Assembly (NCBI GenBank): GCA_026120185.1
Contig: JANUWF010001622.1
Location: 2,477,501 to 2,541,500, forward strand
Reading direction: 5' to 3'
Length of the DNA: 64,000 nucleotides
Source of the DNA: Voacanga thouarsii
Lineage: Eukaryota; Streptophyta; Magnoliopsida; Gentianales; Apocynaceae
In this document: piece after piece, positions 25,030 to 36,760 of the stretch
Position numbering within the stretch: the first letter of the stretch is position 1
How the letters are laid out: the number at the start of each line of letters is the position of its first letter
Notes under the pieces: model-generated
What the model was told of the DNA's origin: nothing
Seen by the model: only the letters and a program-made list of their open reading frames with translations
Databases searched by the model: none
Translations under genes and position numbers: made by a program

Positions 25030-28000
25030 TATGGTGCCTCGATGTCAAGTTTTTGATTTACAAATAGCTACCCAATCAGATTTTGGTCTTTTACTCTCCG
25101 AGTAAGATAGGAAATACACTTGAGTTGCTTGTTGAACTAACACAAATATATCATATTTTAGGTAATTCCTCTTGCAGTTAATGTCAACAAGTTTGTAGTG
25201 AGGATGAATTTTAACCCCCCGATTTAGCGTTAGATCAAGCTAATCACACTTAAATAGGACAACTTTTAAATAAGGAATCTCAGGGAACTAAATTTCGATA
25301 ATCTCCTTCAACACTCCATAATAATCGTTGCCACTATCTCCGTTGCTTTTAACACAAACTCCGCTATTAATTATTTTTTTTTCGAATGACCGATCATGTG
25401 TATGGAACCTAAAATCATTTATGAAATAGCTATGGAAGTATTTCACTTGTTTCGAAGGTCCCCATGCCAAGCTTTTTAAATGTTGTTCAATCACTTGATT
25501 TTGTGGATTATGAACTTAGCAAAAACAAAATGTTAATGCACCTTCATTATCAATGTAATTTATTTTAAAGTCCTATTTTGGATGTGCTCAACTCACATAA
25601 GTCCTAAACCATCCTACAAACTCCAACTCTATTCTCCTATCAACTTCAGGGTTTGTTATACTTGGCGCATGCAACTGTAAGTCATTTTTGAATTTTTTAA
25701 AACGACCAAAATGAACACATAAGGATACTTGTTCTAAGTATTGCCGTATAAAATCCAGAAATGTGCAATAAGTATACTTACGTAATGTATAGTTGAATTT
25801 CTTCATAGTTTAGGTATATGTAATTTGCGGCAACCTTAAATTCATCTGGAGTAAGATATTTATTCTAAATATTTCCCAAAACCCTCCCTGGAATAGTGCA
25901 TATAGACAACACACTATCACTTGAGTTTGTATCGAGAACGCCTTCATCATTCCAAGCCATAGTTGTATGTCGAGTCTGCACATGTGGCTCAAAATAATAG
26001 GAGAAGAATGTAGATGCCTCTTCAACTAAATAAGTATTGCAAATTGATCCTTCCACTCTTGCCGTATTTTTAACTTTGGTTTTCAAACGATATAAGAACC
26101 TAATGCATTTTTTACAGTCAGAACTGATTCACATAGTGGATGTATATATGGATATAATAAAACACAATATTTTACCTCTCGAATGGATATATCCATCTAT
26201 ATTGAACAGGGTCACCAACCCTGGCCTCATATGGCAAGTGGACCATAAGGTGCTCCATCACATCAAAGAAGTCGGGTGGGAAGATCTTCTCCAATTTACA
26301 GATGAGTAAAGCAATATTATCTTCCAATTGCTTCATATGAGTGGTAGAAAGTTTAGGAGAACATAATTCGTGGTAAAAAAGACTGACTTCAGTTAAAACG
26401 TTTCAAATTGACACCGGGAGTAATTCTTTAAATGCAGTTGGAAGCAACCTTTCCATAAACACAAGGCAGTCATGGCTTTTCATATTCGACATTTTGACTT
26501 AAATTCGAAGCATATCCATCCGAAAGTCGCAAATCTCTAATCCACTCAAGTAAAAGTCTCTTTTGTTCGAGTGTAATAAAGTATTTAGCCTTTGGCATTG
26601 ATGCCCTCTCATCACCCAATCCAATCATATATAATTTAGGTCTATCACCATGTGCCTCTAGATCATGTCGCGCCTTTACATTATTCTTTGTTTTTCCCTT
26701 TACATTCATGACTGTATTAAATACATTATCGAACACATTTTTTTCATTGTGCATAACATCTATGTTATAATGAATTAAATATGTTCTTCAATATGGCAAA
26801 TCTCAAAAGATACACATTTTGGCCCAATTATGATAGATGCCTCTGCCATCATCCTTACCAAGCTCCATAACTGTCTCGGTTATTTTTGATAAATGGCACA
26901 CTCTATCCCACATACCATCTCCAGAAGCGTGTTGTACAGGGTGTGCAGTTTCACGATCTTTATCCTTCTTAAAAGACCTAGTGTCTCTTCTGTATGGACG
27001 ATCTAAAAGCAAGAAGCGCCGGTGGTAGTTAAACAAAAAATGTTTACCTCCATTTTGCAAGTGAAATGATTTTATCTGCTTCATGCAATACGGACATGCT
27101 AATCTGCCAGTTGTGCTCCAACCACTTAGCATCACATATGCCAGAAAGTCGTTTATTATCCAAAAAAGTGCTACTCGCAGACAATAGTTCTGTTTTTTTT
27201 TTTGAAATAACATATGTAGAGACTCCACTAAACCACATCATCCTTAATTTATTTACCAAAGATTGTAGATAAACATCAATTTTATACTTCGGATTCCTAG
27301 GTCTTGGGACAATGACGGTTAAAAACATAAATGAATCTCTCATGCATATCGAATGAGGTAAATTATATGGAGTAACAATAATAGGCCAACAAGTGTATTG
27401 TTTCCCTGACATTCCAAATGGTGAAAATCCATCTATGCATAACTCAAAATGCACATTACGAACTTCAGCTGCAAATTCAGGAGATCAAAGTGTTTTCAAG
27501 CTTTACCATTGCGTAGATGGCTCATAACATCCTCTTCTGGTCGACTCTCCGCATGCCATCTCATTTGCTCCGCTGTTGTAGAGGATGCAAACAATCTCTA
27601 TAATCTGGATGTTAATGGGAAGTAATACATCTTTTTGAAATGGACGTCTTTCTGTTATTTGTCCTTTGCAACTTTCTTTTTCGCCATATATCTGCCATGT
27701 CCACAGAATTTGCAATTCCTCCTATTACTGTCGTCCTTCTAATAGAGCATGCATCCATTTGGGCAGACATCTATCTTCTTAACAGGTAGCCCTAGATCGG
27801 ATACCAACTTCTTTGTTTAATAGAAGTCATTCGGAAGCTTATTACTACTTAGTAATACCTCCTTCATCAATTGCATTACCTGATTAAAGCATTTCTCTAA
27901 CACGTTATTTTCGGATTTAATATTCAAAAGTCGAAAAATAACTGATAACGTACTGTAATTCTTGTATCCATCCCATATAGGAGTTTCTGAAACTCTCAAC

Positions 28001-28425
28001 ATGTCATAAAATTTATGCGCATCCGGGTTAGATGGTTCCTCAACATTCTCAAATAATGAAAGTTCAGTTGAAAATTGATGTCCAACTACATCAATCACCA
28101 TATCTCGAAATCGATTATTAGAGCTTGATTCGATTGCAGTCGTACAAGTGCTGGTAACTGCGGCTGGCGATGGATTAATACCCTCATCATGACTAGTCCA
28201 ACTTCGGTAATTAGTAACAAAGCTAAATCTGTATAGGTGCAGCTCCACTTCATCTGGAGAAAGGTACGCTTTGTTTTTACACTTTCCACATGAACACCTT
28301 ATAACTGAGGTTGGACCAGTTGACAAATAATATGCAATGAATCGCTTGACCCCTTATTCAAACTCAGATGTAATTCCTTTAATTCCTTGTATGTGTCTTA
28401 TGTATATCCAACTATGATCATCCAT
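25030..28425 (-). pseudogene. TNPD-like CACTA transposase (TNP2), heavily broken
   Basis: On the minus strand a start at 28425 (MDDHSWIYIR) leads, after one stop, into the Transposase-associated zinc motif IRCSCGKCKNKAYLSPDEVELHLY (about 28290-28220) and a long open stretch to 27817. Transposase_21 fragments follow: NRRNCKFCGHGRYM (about 27710), LCIDGFSPFGMSGKQYTCWPI (about 27440), VSTYVISKKK (about 27230), then GMWDRVCHLSKITETVMELGKDDG (about 26930-26840). DUF4218-like pieces (26350-26190) and DUF4216-like pieces come next (GWFRTYVS at about 25600; KIHPHYKLVDIN and FVLVQQATQVYFLSYSE at about 25210-25090). More than ten stops or shifts make it non-functional. It is the catalytic gene of the CACTA superfamily and lies upstream of the TNPA-like gene. 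Confidence 0.88.
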
Positions 28426-29099
28426 CTATATTTAGGCCATAACCATGTAGTTTATTAGCACTTGTATAATTCGAATGAAGAACGATGGTGATTGTGAAGG
28501 TCAAGTACCCTAATATACTCTTTTTGAATTATAGAAGAAAGATTGAATAATGATACCGAAGAAATACTATCAACTATCGAGTTGTGTATTTTAAATCCTT
28601 TTAAAAAAAATTTTGACAGAGTTTCCCTTATAACTTGAATGTTTTTCAAGCACAAAGCCACCACAATTCACCCAACATTCATTGTAAAAAACACAAAAAA
28701 CACAAAAAAATCTCATAACAATTAATCAAGATAATAAAGTATTCTATACAAGGAAGCTAAAACAAGAAAAGTACATATGGATAGAGTCATTAAACAATTT
28801 CTTGGCATTAAGCCACCTCAATTTAAAAAAAAAAAATTAACAGAATTTCCTTTATAACTTGAATGTTTTCCAAACATAAAGCCATCTCAATTTACCCAAC
28901 ATTTATTGTATATGGCACAAAAAATACAAATAACCTCAAAACACAAATAATCTCAAAATAATTAATCAGCAATACAAGTAAAACCCCATAAAGAGGAACA
29001 AATCATCAGCAAAAAAACCAATTGCTTCATTCCAAGTCTACTCCTAGAAGCTTTCATTGCTTTACAACACAACTAGAGAACAAAAAACTAAGATCCTTC

Positions 29100-30282
29100 C
29101 CTCTTGAATAAATTTTGCTCTATGCATGGTGAGGAACATTTTGATGTAAGGTTTCATGGCTGAATTTGAAAAATGTTGTGATGGTGTTGAGGTTGAAAAT
29201 TCTGTTTTGTGTTGGCTGTGTTGGGGTGTTAACGGGTCTGCATGGAGAATGTTTTGGTGTAATTTTTCAGTTAATTTGATGTGTTTTGGTGTGAATAAAA
29301 TGCAATAAAAAGAAAGACAAAAAAAAAAAAAAAACAGAATGCAAAAGACCATATAGCATAATGTACAAAGCTAAAAATGGAATGACCAAGCATGCTGGAA
29401 TTATGGTTATTTAATGTTTGTAGAACTTGAAATAATTGTGGTTTTGAGGTATTGAGCTGAAATGCCTAAACCTAAGCATTCCTTGAGATGTTAGGATGAT
29501 TGTAGAATTGGATTTGGGAGGTTTTGTGTGTAGATAAAGGCATGGGAATGGAAAGAATTAAAGCTGGTTGTATATTGTTCAAGAAAAAATACTGGTTTGC
29601 CATGTTAAACTTGTGTTCTGTTTTGAACGATTTTAAGAGAGTTGGGTTGAAAGGGTGGCTAGAACACTTTCATTTGAGTCTCAACATGGATTAGGAAAGC
29701 TTAGATGGGGTAAATTCTATAGAAAAATGGAAAGATATAATTGGTGCAAAAGAATGAGCAAAACAAAGAATTCTGCTATGCTTGTGTAAACTATGTCTAT
29801 TTTTTGGATTAAACTATACAAAATGGCCATGGATTCTGGAAATTCATGAACTAGACTTTATAGATAAATGTCCTAGGAAGATTTTCAAATAAATTTGTCA
29901 TGATTTGGACTTATTAATAGAAGGTTATGAATTTTCTACCAAAACTGCCAAACCTGAAAAATAGAAATTCTGATTTGCATTTTTTTAATGTAATAGGCTT
30001 CAGAATGGTAGTTTGTTATCCCCTTGTTATACACTAAGGTTCCTAAACCTTCCTCGATGTGTTAGGGATCTGAGAGTGGATTTGAAATGATTTTGGAGTA
30101 GAAAAAAAATCTAGAATTAATGAAGATTAGTTTTCGATGCTAGTTAGCTATAAATATTCATTATTCATTTTCTTCCAAAATTTAAGACTACCATTTGAGA
30201 GTTATTTTGGCCATGAAGAATTGAAAGCTTTGCTTCTAAAACTAGGAAACACCCTAGGATATTGGAGAAGGATTAATAACTA

Positions 30283-30313
<31 letters not shown>

Positions 30314-30333
30314 AAGAAGAAGAAGAAGAAGAA

Positions 30334-30430
<97 letters not shown>

Positions 30431-30820
30431 ACTACTACTACTAAAAGCTTTTATATTAGGGTTCTTTGGATCCAAGGGCCAATAATGCTCCTAACCATCC
30501 ATTGACCACAATGATCCAAAACAGCATGCACTTAGCTTTTCCAGTATTTCTTTCATTCTATTTTCAGCTTTATCATTTTATATTATATGAATTTTATGTA
30601 CTTTGCTCTTGCCCTTCTTTTTACTGCTTTTTCTTTGCACCAAAATACATAAAATGAACTGAAAAATCACACCAAAATACTCTCAAACAGCCTAGTTAAC
30701 ATCCTACACAAACAACACACAAACATAATTTTTCTCAAAGTCTCCATAATGAATTTATTTAGTTTCAGCCATCAAAATTTAATTCAAAATGTTCCTTACC
30801 ATGCATAGATCAACTTCACA
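29100..30820. repeat. Fold-back structure: inverted arms of about 220 bp
   Basis: The arm at about 29110-29330 (CTCTATGCATGGTGAGGAACATTTTG ... GTTTTGGTGTAATTTTTCAG ... TGTTTTGGTG) is matched in reverse complement by about 30630-30815 (CACCAAAATACATAAAATG, CTGAAAAATCACACC, AAAATGTTCCTTACCATGCATAG). Arms are diverged, roughly three-quarters identical by eye. The 1.3-kb loop holds the trinucleotide microsatellite. Confidence 0.75.
30284..30442 (+). repeat. Compound trinucleotide microsatellite (AAG)n(AAT)n(ACT)n
   Basis: About 17 AAG units, about 30 AAT units and 5 ACT units run on without a break. The long Lys/Asn or Ile/Leu frames here are artefacts of the repeat. Confidence 0.95.
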
Positions 30821-33059
30821 ATGAAAAGAACATATGGAAATACACTAGATAAGAAACAATAAGAGTTTCTTGACATTAATCCACCTCAATTTTAAAAAAA
30901 AAAATTGACAGAGTTTCCCTTATAACTTGAACATTTTCTAGGCACAAAGCCACCTCAATTCACCCAACATTCATTACAAAAAAACTTACAAAATACAAAT
31001 AACCTCAAAACATTTAATTAACAACACTAAATTTGAGAGTAATTACCCATTACCCATAGGGAGTGATCACTCATCACTCACGGGGAATGATCATCCATCA
31101 CTCACGGGATTCTAAAGATGCCTACCAAGTGTTTTCTTACCTAAGAAGAGCTCGTCTATCCAGTCAAATCAATAAAGAACTGTATATCTAACCTATGCGT
31201 TACAATAACATAAGGTTACTGTAGAACAAATTATAAGTGTAACATAGTCTCGGCATCAAATGGAACGAAATTTTAATCAATTAAGTAAACAGAATGAGAT
31301 TAAAAAGCATTATCCATCAGTGAACTTTTGAATTCAAAAAGGCCAAATGAGGCTAAAACAAAGGATTAAGTCCAAAAGAAGGTTTTCCAAGTAAATTATG
31401 GTTAAGTCCAAAAGAAGTAAAGGAAATAAAAAGGAAGCAAGCTTTAGGTATCGTTAGGATCTCAATTAACTCAATCATAGCACCACAATAAAATCATGAG
31501 GTAAATGCGCACAAAACAAAATAATCAAATGTACACATATAAATTATGGTAGAACCTTACAAGACTTTTTAAAAAACAGTTAAGCATTTCATCAAACACT
31601 TAGTAGGTAAGTAGTTCAAATGACGATTTTCAACAATTAGGATGTTATCACAACATTAAAAATTCAATTTGTTGATCAATCAACTCAAATATGGAAAATA
31701 TATAACAGGAAATTCAAAAGTCCGAGGAGATAAATTGATATGAGCCAAGATGCACCAACTTGCTTTCCAATCTCAAGTTGAGTTCAAGAAGAAATTCATG
31801 GCATTCATAAAGTGTCCTAACAATTTGCAGCTATCTCAACTTTAAAGAAACAAGTTTTTAGATATTTAACACTCAAATCAAGGAAGTTTATTATAAGGAG
31901 TTCAAGTTACCAAGAGAAACATTAGTACAAGAGCTAGACTTTGAAAACTATAGATTAACTTTCTTTTTCTAGAGTTGAGTTGATACTCAAAGCTGTCTAT
32001 TTTTTTGCACATTCTTACCCAATTATGTCTTTCTCAAATTAACCATTTACTCAAAAAGGTTTCTTCAATTTTCTTCTATGTCATGGATTTTTTTTTTTTT
32101 CTTTGCCTATTGAAGCATATAATTAACCAGAATATTTACATGTGAGAGGAAAAAGAGTCATACAAATGCAAAACATTACTTAAAGTATAAGTTATAAATG
32201 TTTATTTTGTTTAGAAATCTTGAAAATATATGAATTCCTTTATCTTCCCATTGCAAGAGATGTACTATTTTCAGCTTTTTCTTAAGCCATAGAGGGAGAC
32301 AAAGTAGGGGGATATAATCTCAAAACAGAACAGAATGAGTTTGAAGCAGAATTCAGGTGCTTTAATCAGCTCTAGACTGGGATTTTATCATTTCCTTTCA
32401 AGAATAAGTCTTTAGTTATGATCATGTCAGACTAAGGAACATTCTGTTAATTCTCAAGTCACTACTCAGATTAAGCAGAAATTCTTCTCAGACATGCAAC
32501 AAATCTTAGGAAACGCCTAAAATATCAGCTGACCCTTCTTATCGGTAATGCAATGGCAACATAAAGTTTCCTGCCTGAATTATATAATTTGCCTAAACTT
32601 ACTGGTTGATAGTATCTTGTGCATATTTATAAGTTTGACTCACATAATGAATCCCAATTTGCCTAAATTTGCTGGTTGAAAGTATCTTGTACATGTAATG
32701 GAAAAATACAACCTTGAAGAACCAGTAATAATAAGGGTAACAAAATTAAAAAGCAAAAATCAATGAAAATTGATGAGACCTTGAAGAACCAGAACAATAT
32801 CAGCTCCGGCAGGTGATTGCGATGCTCGAGCTACTGCGGCGGTTTCCAATGGGTCAGTGGATAGAACGAGCTCAAGGTCACGTTGCTACTGTGGTAGATG
32901 TCTCTCGCTACTGTGTTCAGTTAAGGTCGCCGGTGGGTCGGTGGATGGAAGGGATTGGAAGGGATTTGAGAGGGATTAGCTGGATAAAAGGGGAAAGAAG
33001 AAGCTAAGTAGGGAAGACAGAACAGAGAAAGAAGAAGCCAGGTGGGGAAGATAGAACAG

Positions 33060-33440
33060 AGAAAGAAGGGATTGCGAGGGAAATTTCTATCACTAATCCC
33101 TCGCTAATAGAGAGGGATTAGCGATGGATACTAAAAATAAAATAAATATAATCCATTGCTAATCCCTCGCAAAATAGCGTGCTATTAGCGAGGTAATTAT
33201 TCAGCTAGGGATTAACAAGGGTCAACCTCAACGGATTTTTTAGTGCCTTTCTGATCCCTCGCTAATTGCGTTGTATTAGAAAGGGATTAGCGACAGATTT
33301 TTAGAATTTCAGATTCCGCTCAAAATTTTCGCTCAAGTTATAAGTTTTGTATCCCTCGCTAATCCCTCTCAAATCCCTCGCTGTTATAATCCGTCACTAA
33401 TCCGTTGTTATTTAGAGTGGATTAGCAACAAATATTACAT
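33060..33440. repeat. CACTA right subterminal repeat block, inner part
   Basis: Dense copies of GGGATTAGCGA / TCGCTAATCCCTC words occur in both orientations, as at the left end. It is separated from the outer block by about 650 bp of unrelated AT-rich DNA (33441-34090) that includes a (GT)n(GC)n run at 33805-33831. Confidence 0.85.
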
Positions 33441-34090
33441 TTTCCTCAACTTTTTCAATACTCTACTGAGAAAACATATTTATTTCTATCAACACTTAGT
33501 TACTTCCTACTTAGCTACGAATTAAGAGTATGAAATATTTCGCCAGTGAACAATTCTAAATAACCATCATGGTATTTGTTTAGGTTTAATTAACATCGAT
33601 CCTGTTACACTTACTAATATATGAAAAGTTTAATTAGTATTGACGTGTTTTCATATCCCAAAATTGTATTTATTACACTAATCAAATATAATAAAATGTA
33701 ATATATAGAACTTCGATTATACACGTAAACTCTCATAGTAATTAAATATGTGTTCATATTTGCATAATTATACATCGACCATATAATCGATGCATCAAAT
33801 ATATGTGTGTGTGTGTGTGTGTGCGCGCGCGCATATAAAGTGATCAATGTATCATATATATACTACACATGACGAATTTGTAGAGGTATAATGTATGCAT
33901 ATCATTTAATTATAATATATACTTCATAACTTGTTGATGGTAATTACGCATATATTGAATGCAAATACATTGGTTATAATTCAACAAATAATAAAGAATT
34001 AAGTATCTGTAAGGATATTACATAAAAAAATTTACTACACACAAAAGTATCGTGAGAAAAAAATTTGAGAATCCAAAAAATGGGGAATCA

Positions 34091-34546
34091 TTCGCAAATT
34101 CCTTAGAAATTAGTGAGGGATTTGTGATGGAAAATTTCAGCGACGGATTAACAAGGGATTATTAATATCCCTCGCCAATAAAACTCTAATTCGTCGCAAA
34201 TCAGCTAATGAATTGCGACGGAATATTCCGTCGCTATTCCCTCGCAAATTAGCATGGGATTAGCTTGGGTCTAATCACAAATCCAAAGCTAAAAATTTAC
34301 AACGAATATTAAGTAAAAATAAAAAATTCGTCGCAAATCCCTATCAAATTTGTGACGAATTACAATGGGATATTTTGATCCCTCGCTAATTTGAAAGGGA
34401 TACCTGTTAACGTTGATCCATCGCTAATCAGTTAGGGATTAGTGACGGAAAGCCAATGTGTGTGCCTAACTCATTTATCCCTCGCTAATTCCTCGCAGAT
34501 TTAGCGAGGGATTAATCCCTCGCTAATTCCTGCCTTTCTTGTAGTG
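34091..34546. repeat. CACTA right subterminal repeat block and terminus
   Basis: Copies of the TCGCTAATCCCTC / GAGGGATTAGCGA family continue to the terminal CTTTCTTGTAGTG. The last 60 bp contain three adjacent TCCCTCGCTAATT words. Confidence 0.9.
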
Positions 34547-34912
34547 TATCTACTAATATATATATGGAATATTATATATAAATCTTTTTATTGCCAATTT
34601 GTAAGCTATGTTCTTTCACTCATATAACTATCTGCTTAGGACAAAAATTAGGATACATTATGGGAAAATCAAACTTCCATCGAAGAGAAGGAAATGAAAG
34701 GTTTTCATAAAAATTTTTGTAGAATCGAGAATATTTTATCTATGAGCCTATTAATATTTGTGATTTAAGTATTCCTTTAGATAGATATACCTTATTATTA
34801 GAAATATTAAGGCCAGTTTTTAGTGGTAAATCTTTAATATATTTATCAAGAAAGGAAGTGTGTCTACATAAATAAGAACTTGTCTACTATTTATATAAGT
34901 TACAAAATATTC

Positions 34913-35018
<106 letters not shown>

Positions 35019-35084
35019 GGAGTTGCGAAAGTCTCCTATTATGACATATGGCACTCTCCTGGATTGACATGTGACACTGTGAAT

Positions 35085-35330
35085 TTAAATTTTTTTTTAA
35101 AGAAATATGAAGGTTATCTGAATCTGAAAAGTCAGATTTACATAATTAAGATTTAGATAATTCAAATAAATTTAGATAAATTGGCACTGTGAATTTAATT
35201 TTAAAAAAAAAGAAATATGAAGGTTATCTGAATTTGAAAAGTCAGATTTAGATCATTAAGATTTAGATAATTCAAATGAATTTAGATAAATTGTTTAATA
35301 AAATTTATTTATTTATCTCTTTATTAAATA
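35085..35330 (+). repeat. Direct duplication of about 120 bp at Helitron 5' side
   Basis: Two adjacent copies share AAAGAAATATGAAGGTTATC, TGAA-AAGTCAGATTTA and ATTAAGATTTAGATAATTCA, then AATTTAGATAAATTG. Confidence 0.8.
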
Positions 35331-35574
35331 CCTCTTTAGTTTTAGACCATTCAGATGAATTCAGATGAATTTTTTTTTATAAAACTTATCTTTTTATCTC
35401 TTTATTAAATACCCCTTAGCCATAAGAATAAGTAGCAGCAACACCATTCGGGCAAGAATGGGGCTGATTAGATTTATATGATTTATTGGTCTATGCATCT
35501 TTCTTATTACTTTTTTGTATCCCCTTGTTCTTCGGATACAAGTCGATCCTTCTACGGGCAAATCTCAATCATAT

Positions 35575-35696
35575 AAAAGTAATCTACGGTCAACAATACA
35601 ACTCCAGCCAAATCAATGAAGTCCAAAGATCTTTGCTTCCATGTTTCTTCTTACGTTTATCTGCTGGAGTTGTATTGTTGATTGCAGATTACTTTT
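35575..35696. repeat. Hairpin: 34-bp arms, 54-bp loop
   Basis: The arms 35575-35608 and 35663-35696 are reverse complements with 3 mismatches (31 of 34). The conserved part includes GCTGGAGTTGTATTGTTGA. Size and shape resemble a small fold-back or a microRNA-like precursor. It lies just before the first NAP1-like exon inside the Helitron. Confidence 0.85.
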
Positions 35697-35727
35697 GATT
35701 TGGATGGCTGATTTTGCTCTATGAATT

Positions 35728-36230
35728 GTAGAGATATGAAATAGTCAATGGCGTCATTGAAGTTGAAGGGATTGCTAAAATTGTGAAGGAGGAAGGAGCA
35801 GAAGGTGACATATGCTTATTTTCTGATTTTCTGATATCTTCATTTGACCTTCTTCTTTTTGGCCTCTTTCTGCATGCATATGTTTGTATGCTTGCCATAT
35901 GTGTGGCTAGTTTTCTTTCTGTTTCCTTCTGATAGTTTTTGCCTAAGATTTTGTTTGATATTAACTTGGGAATTTTATCTCAGAGAAATGTGTGCCCAAT
36001 TTCTGGCTAATGGCCCTAAAGACTAATGAAATTCTAGCCGAAGAGGTTGATAAATTGATATTTCATATTTTAATTTTCTGTCTTTTTTTCTTCTTCGTAC
36101 ATTACAATAATTGCTTTCTTGTTCGTGTAGATTTCAGAACATGATGAAGAGGCTCTGAAGTATCTTAAAGATATCAAGTAGTGTAGGATTGATGATCCTC
36201 GGGGCTTCAAGTTGCAATTCTTCTTTGATA
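35728..36230 (+). pseudogene. Nucleosome assembly protein 1 (NAP1) gene fragment
   Basis: Three exon-like segments with intron-like spacers are visible. They are RYEIVNGVIEVEGIAKIVKEE (35730-35805), EKCVPNFWLMALKTNEILAEE (about 35982-36045) and ISEHDEEALKYLKDIK-stop-CRIDDPRGFKLQFFF (36131-36225). NAP1 proteins are histone H2A-H2B chaperones, and these segments match the conserved NAP domain around the WxxALKxNExLxEEIxxxDExALKYLxDIKWCRI signature. The invariant Trp of that signature is a TAG stop here (36179-36181). Flanking exons are absent. Retained introns show that genomic DNA, not cDNA, was captured. Confidence 0.82.
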
Positions 36231-36760
36231 AATATTATTCTATATTTATACATTTCATCCCCTCTAAAACCCATAAGGAGGAGTCGACTTTTGAAACATG
36301 TTCTAAGAATTTTATGTTGCAGAAATATCCATCGTGCGAGATTCATTGGGCAGCACTATAAGTGTTAAAATTTAGTTTATGTTTTCAAACTTTAGTTTTT
36401 TTCCTTTGGAGAAAAAGGAGAAAAAAAGGAAATTTTTGTGGTAATATTGCAGAAAGGCGTTTGGTTAGTTCAGTTGTATGTGATGGGGGAAAGCAGGTAG
36501 ACCTTGCAATGGAGTTTTTAGCAATTGCAAGTGGGATCCGGAAAGAATGAATCAGTGTGCAAATCTTCACGCCTCTGCCTTATAACTCCCACTACTACCT
36601 ACCATCCTTCCACTCTCATTTCTCAAGAAGTGGTGGGGCTATACAGAAATTGGCGATTGAATGTTGGAATTTGAGCTATTAGAGTTATCTTCTTATCTGA
36701 ATTGTTTTCGAATGTAAGGAAATTAAGATTACGCCGTGTAACGCACGAGTACCAATCTAG

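Larger units (their letters stand above)
28610..30995 (+). repeat. Three dispersed copies of a 90-140 bp repeat
   Basis: Copies at about 28610-28700, 28790-28935 and 30858-30990 share GACAGAGTTTCCCTTATAAC, TTGAATGTTTTCC, CACAAAGCCACCTCAATTC and ACCCAACATTCATT. All three have the same orientation. Copies 2 and 3 also share the preceding TTTCTTGGCATTAAGCCACC segment. Confidence 0.85.
28426..33059. other. CACTA 5' leader region, non-coding
   Basis: No gene is supported in this 4.6-kb stretch. It contains three dispersed copies of a 90-140 bp repeat, a fold-back (29100-30820), a compound microsatellite (30284-30442), a GATCACTCATCACTCACGGG-type short tandem near 31055-31110, and a G+C-richer block (32800-33010) next to the right subterminal repeats. 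That block may be the element's promoter and first exon. Confidence 0.55.
20692..34546 (-). mobile_element. CACTA (En/Spm) DNA transposon, 13.9 kb
   Basis: The ends are CATTACAAGAAAATAG at the left and, read inward from the right, CACTACAAGAAAGGC. They share 11 of the first 12 bases with the canonical CACTACAAGAAA terminus. TAT lies immediately outside both ends (20689-20691 and 34547-34549), the 3-bp duplication expected for CACTA elements. Both ends are packed with inverted and direct copies of a GGGATTAGCGAGGG / TCGCTAATCCCTC word, as expected for subterminal transposase-binding repeats. Decayed TNPD-type (25.0-28.4 kb) and TNPA-type (21.5-24.6 kb) genes lie on the minus strand, so the right end is the 5' end. 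A solo LTR is nested inside. It is not autonomous. Confidence 0.93.

Noticed and set aside
25588..26309. Several separate short frames on both strands in the CACTA element
   Set aside because: The minus-strand pieces are parts of one decayed TNPD-type transposase, and the plus-strand frame at 26037-26309 is its shadow.
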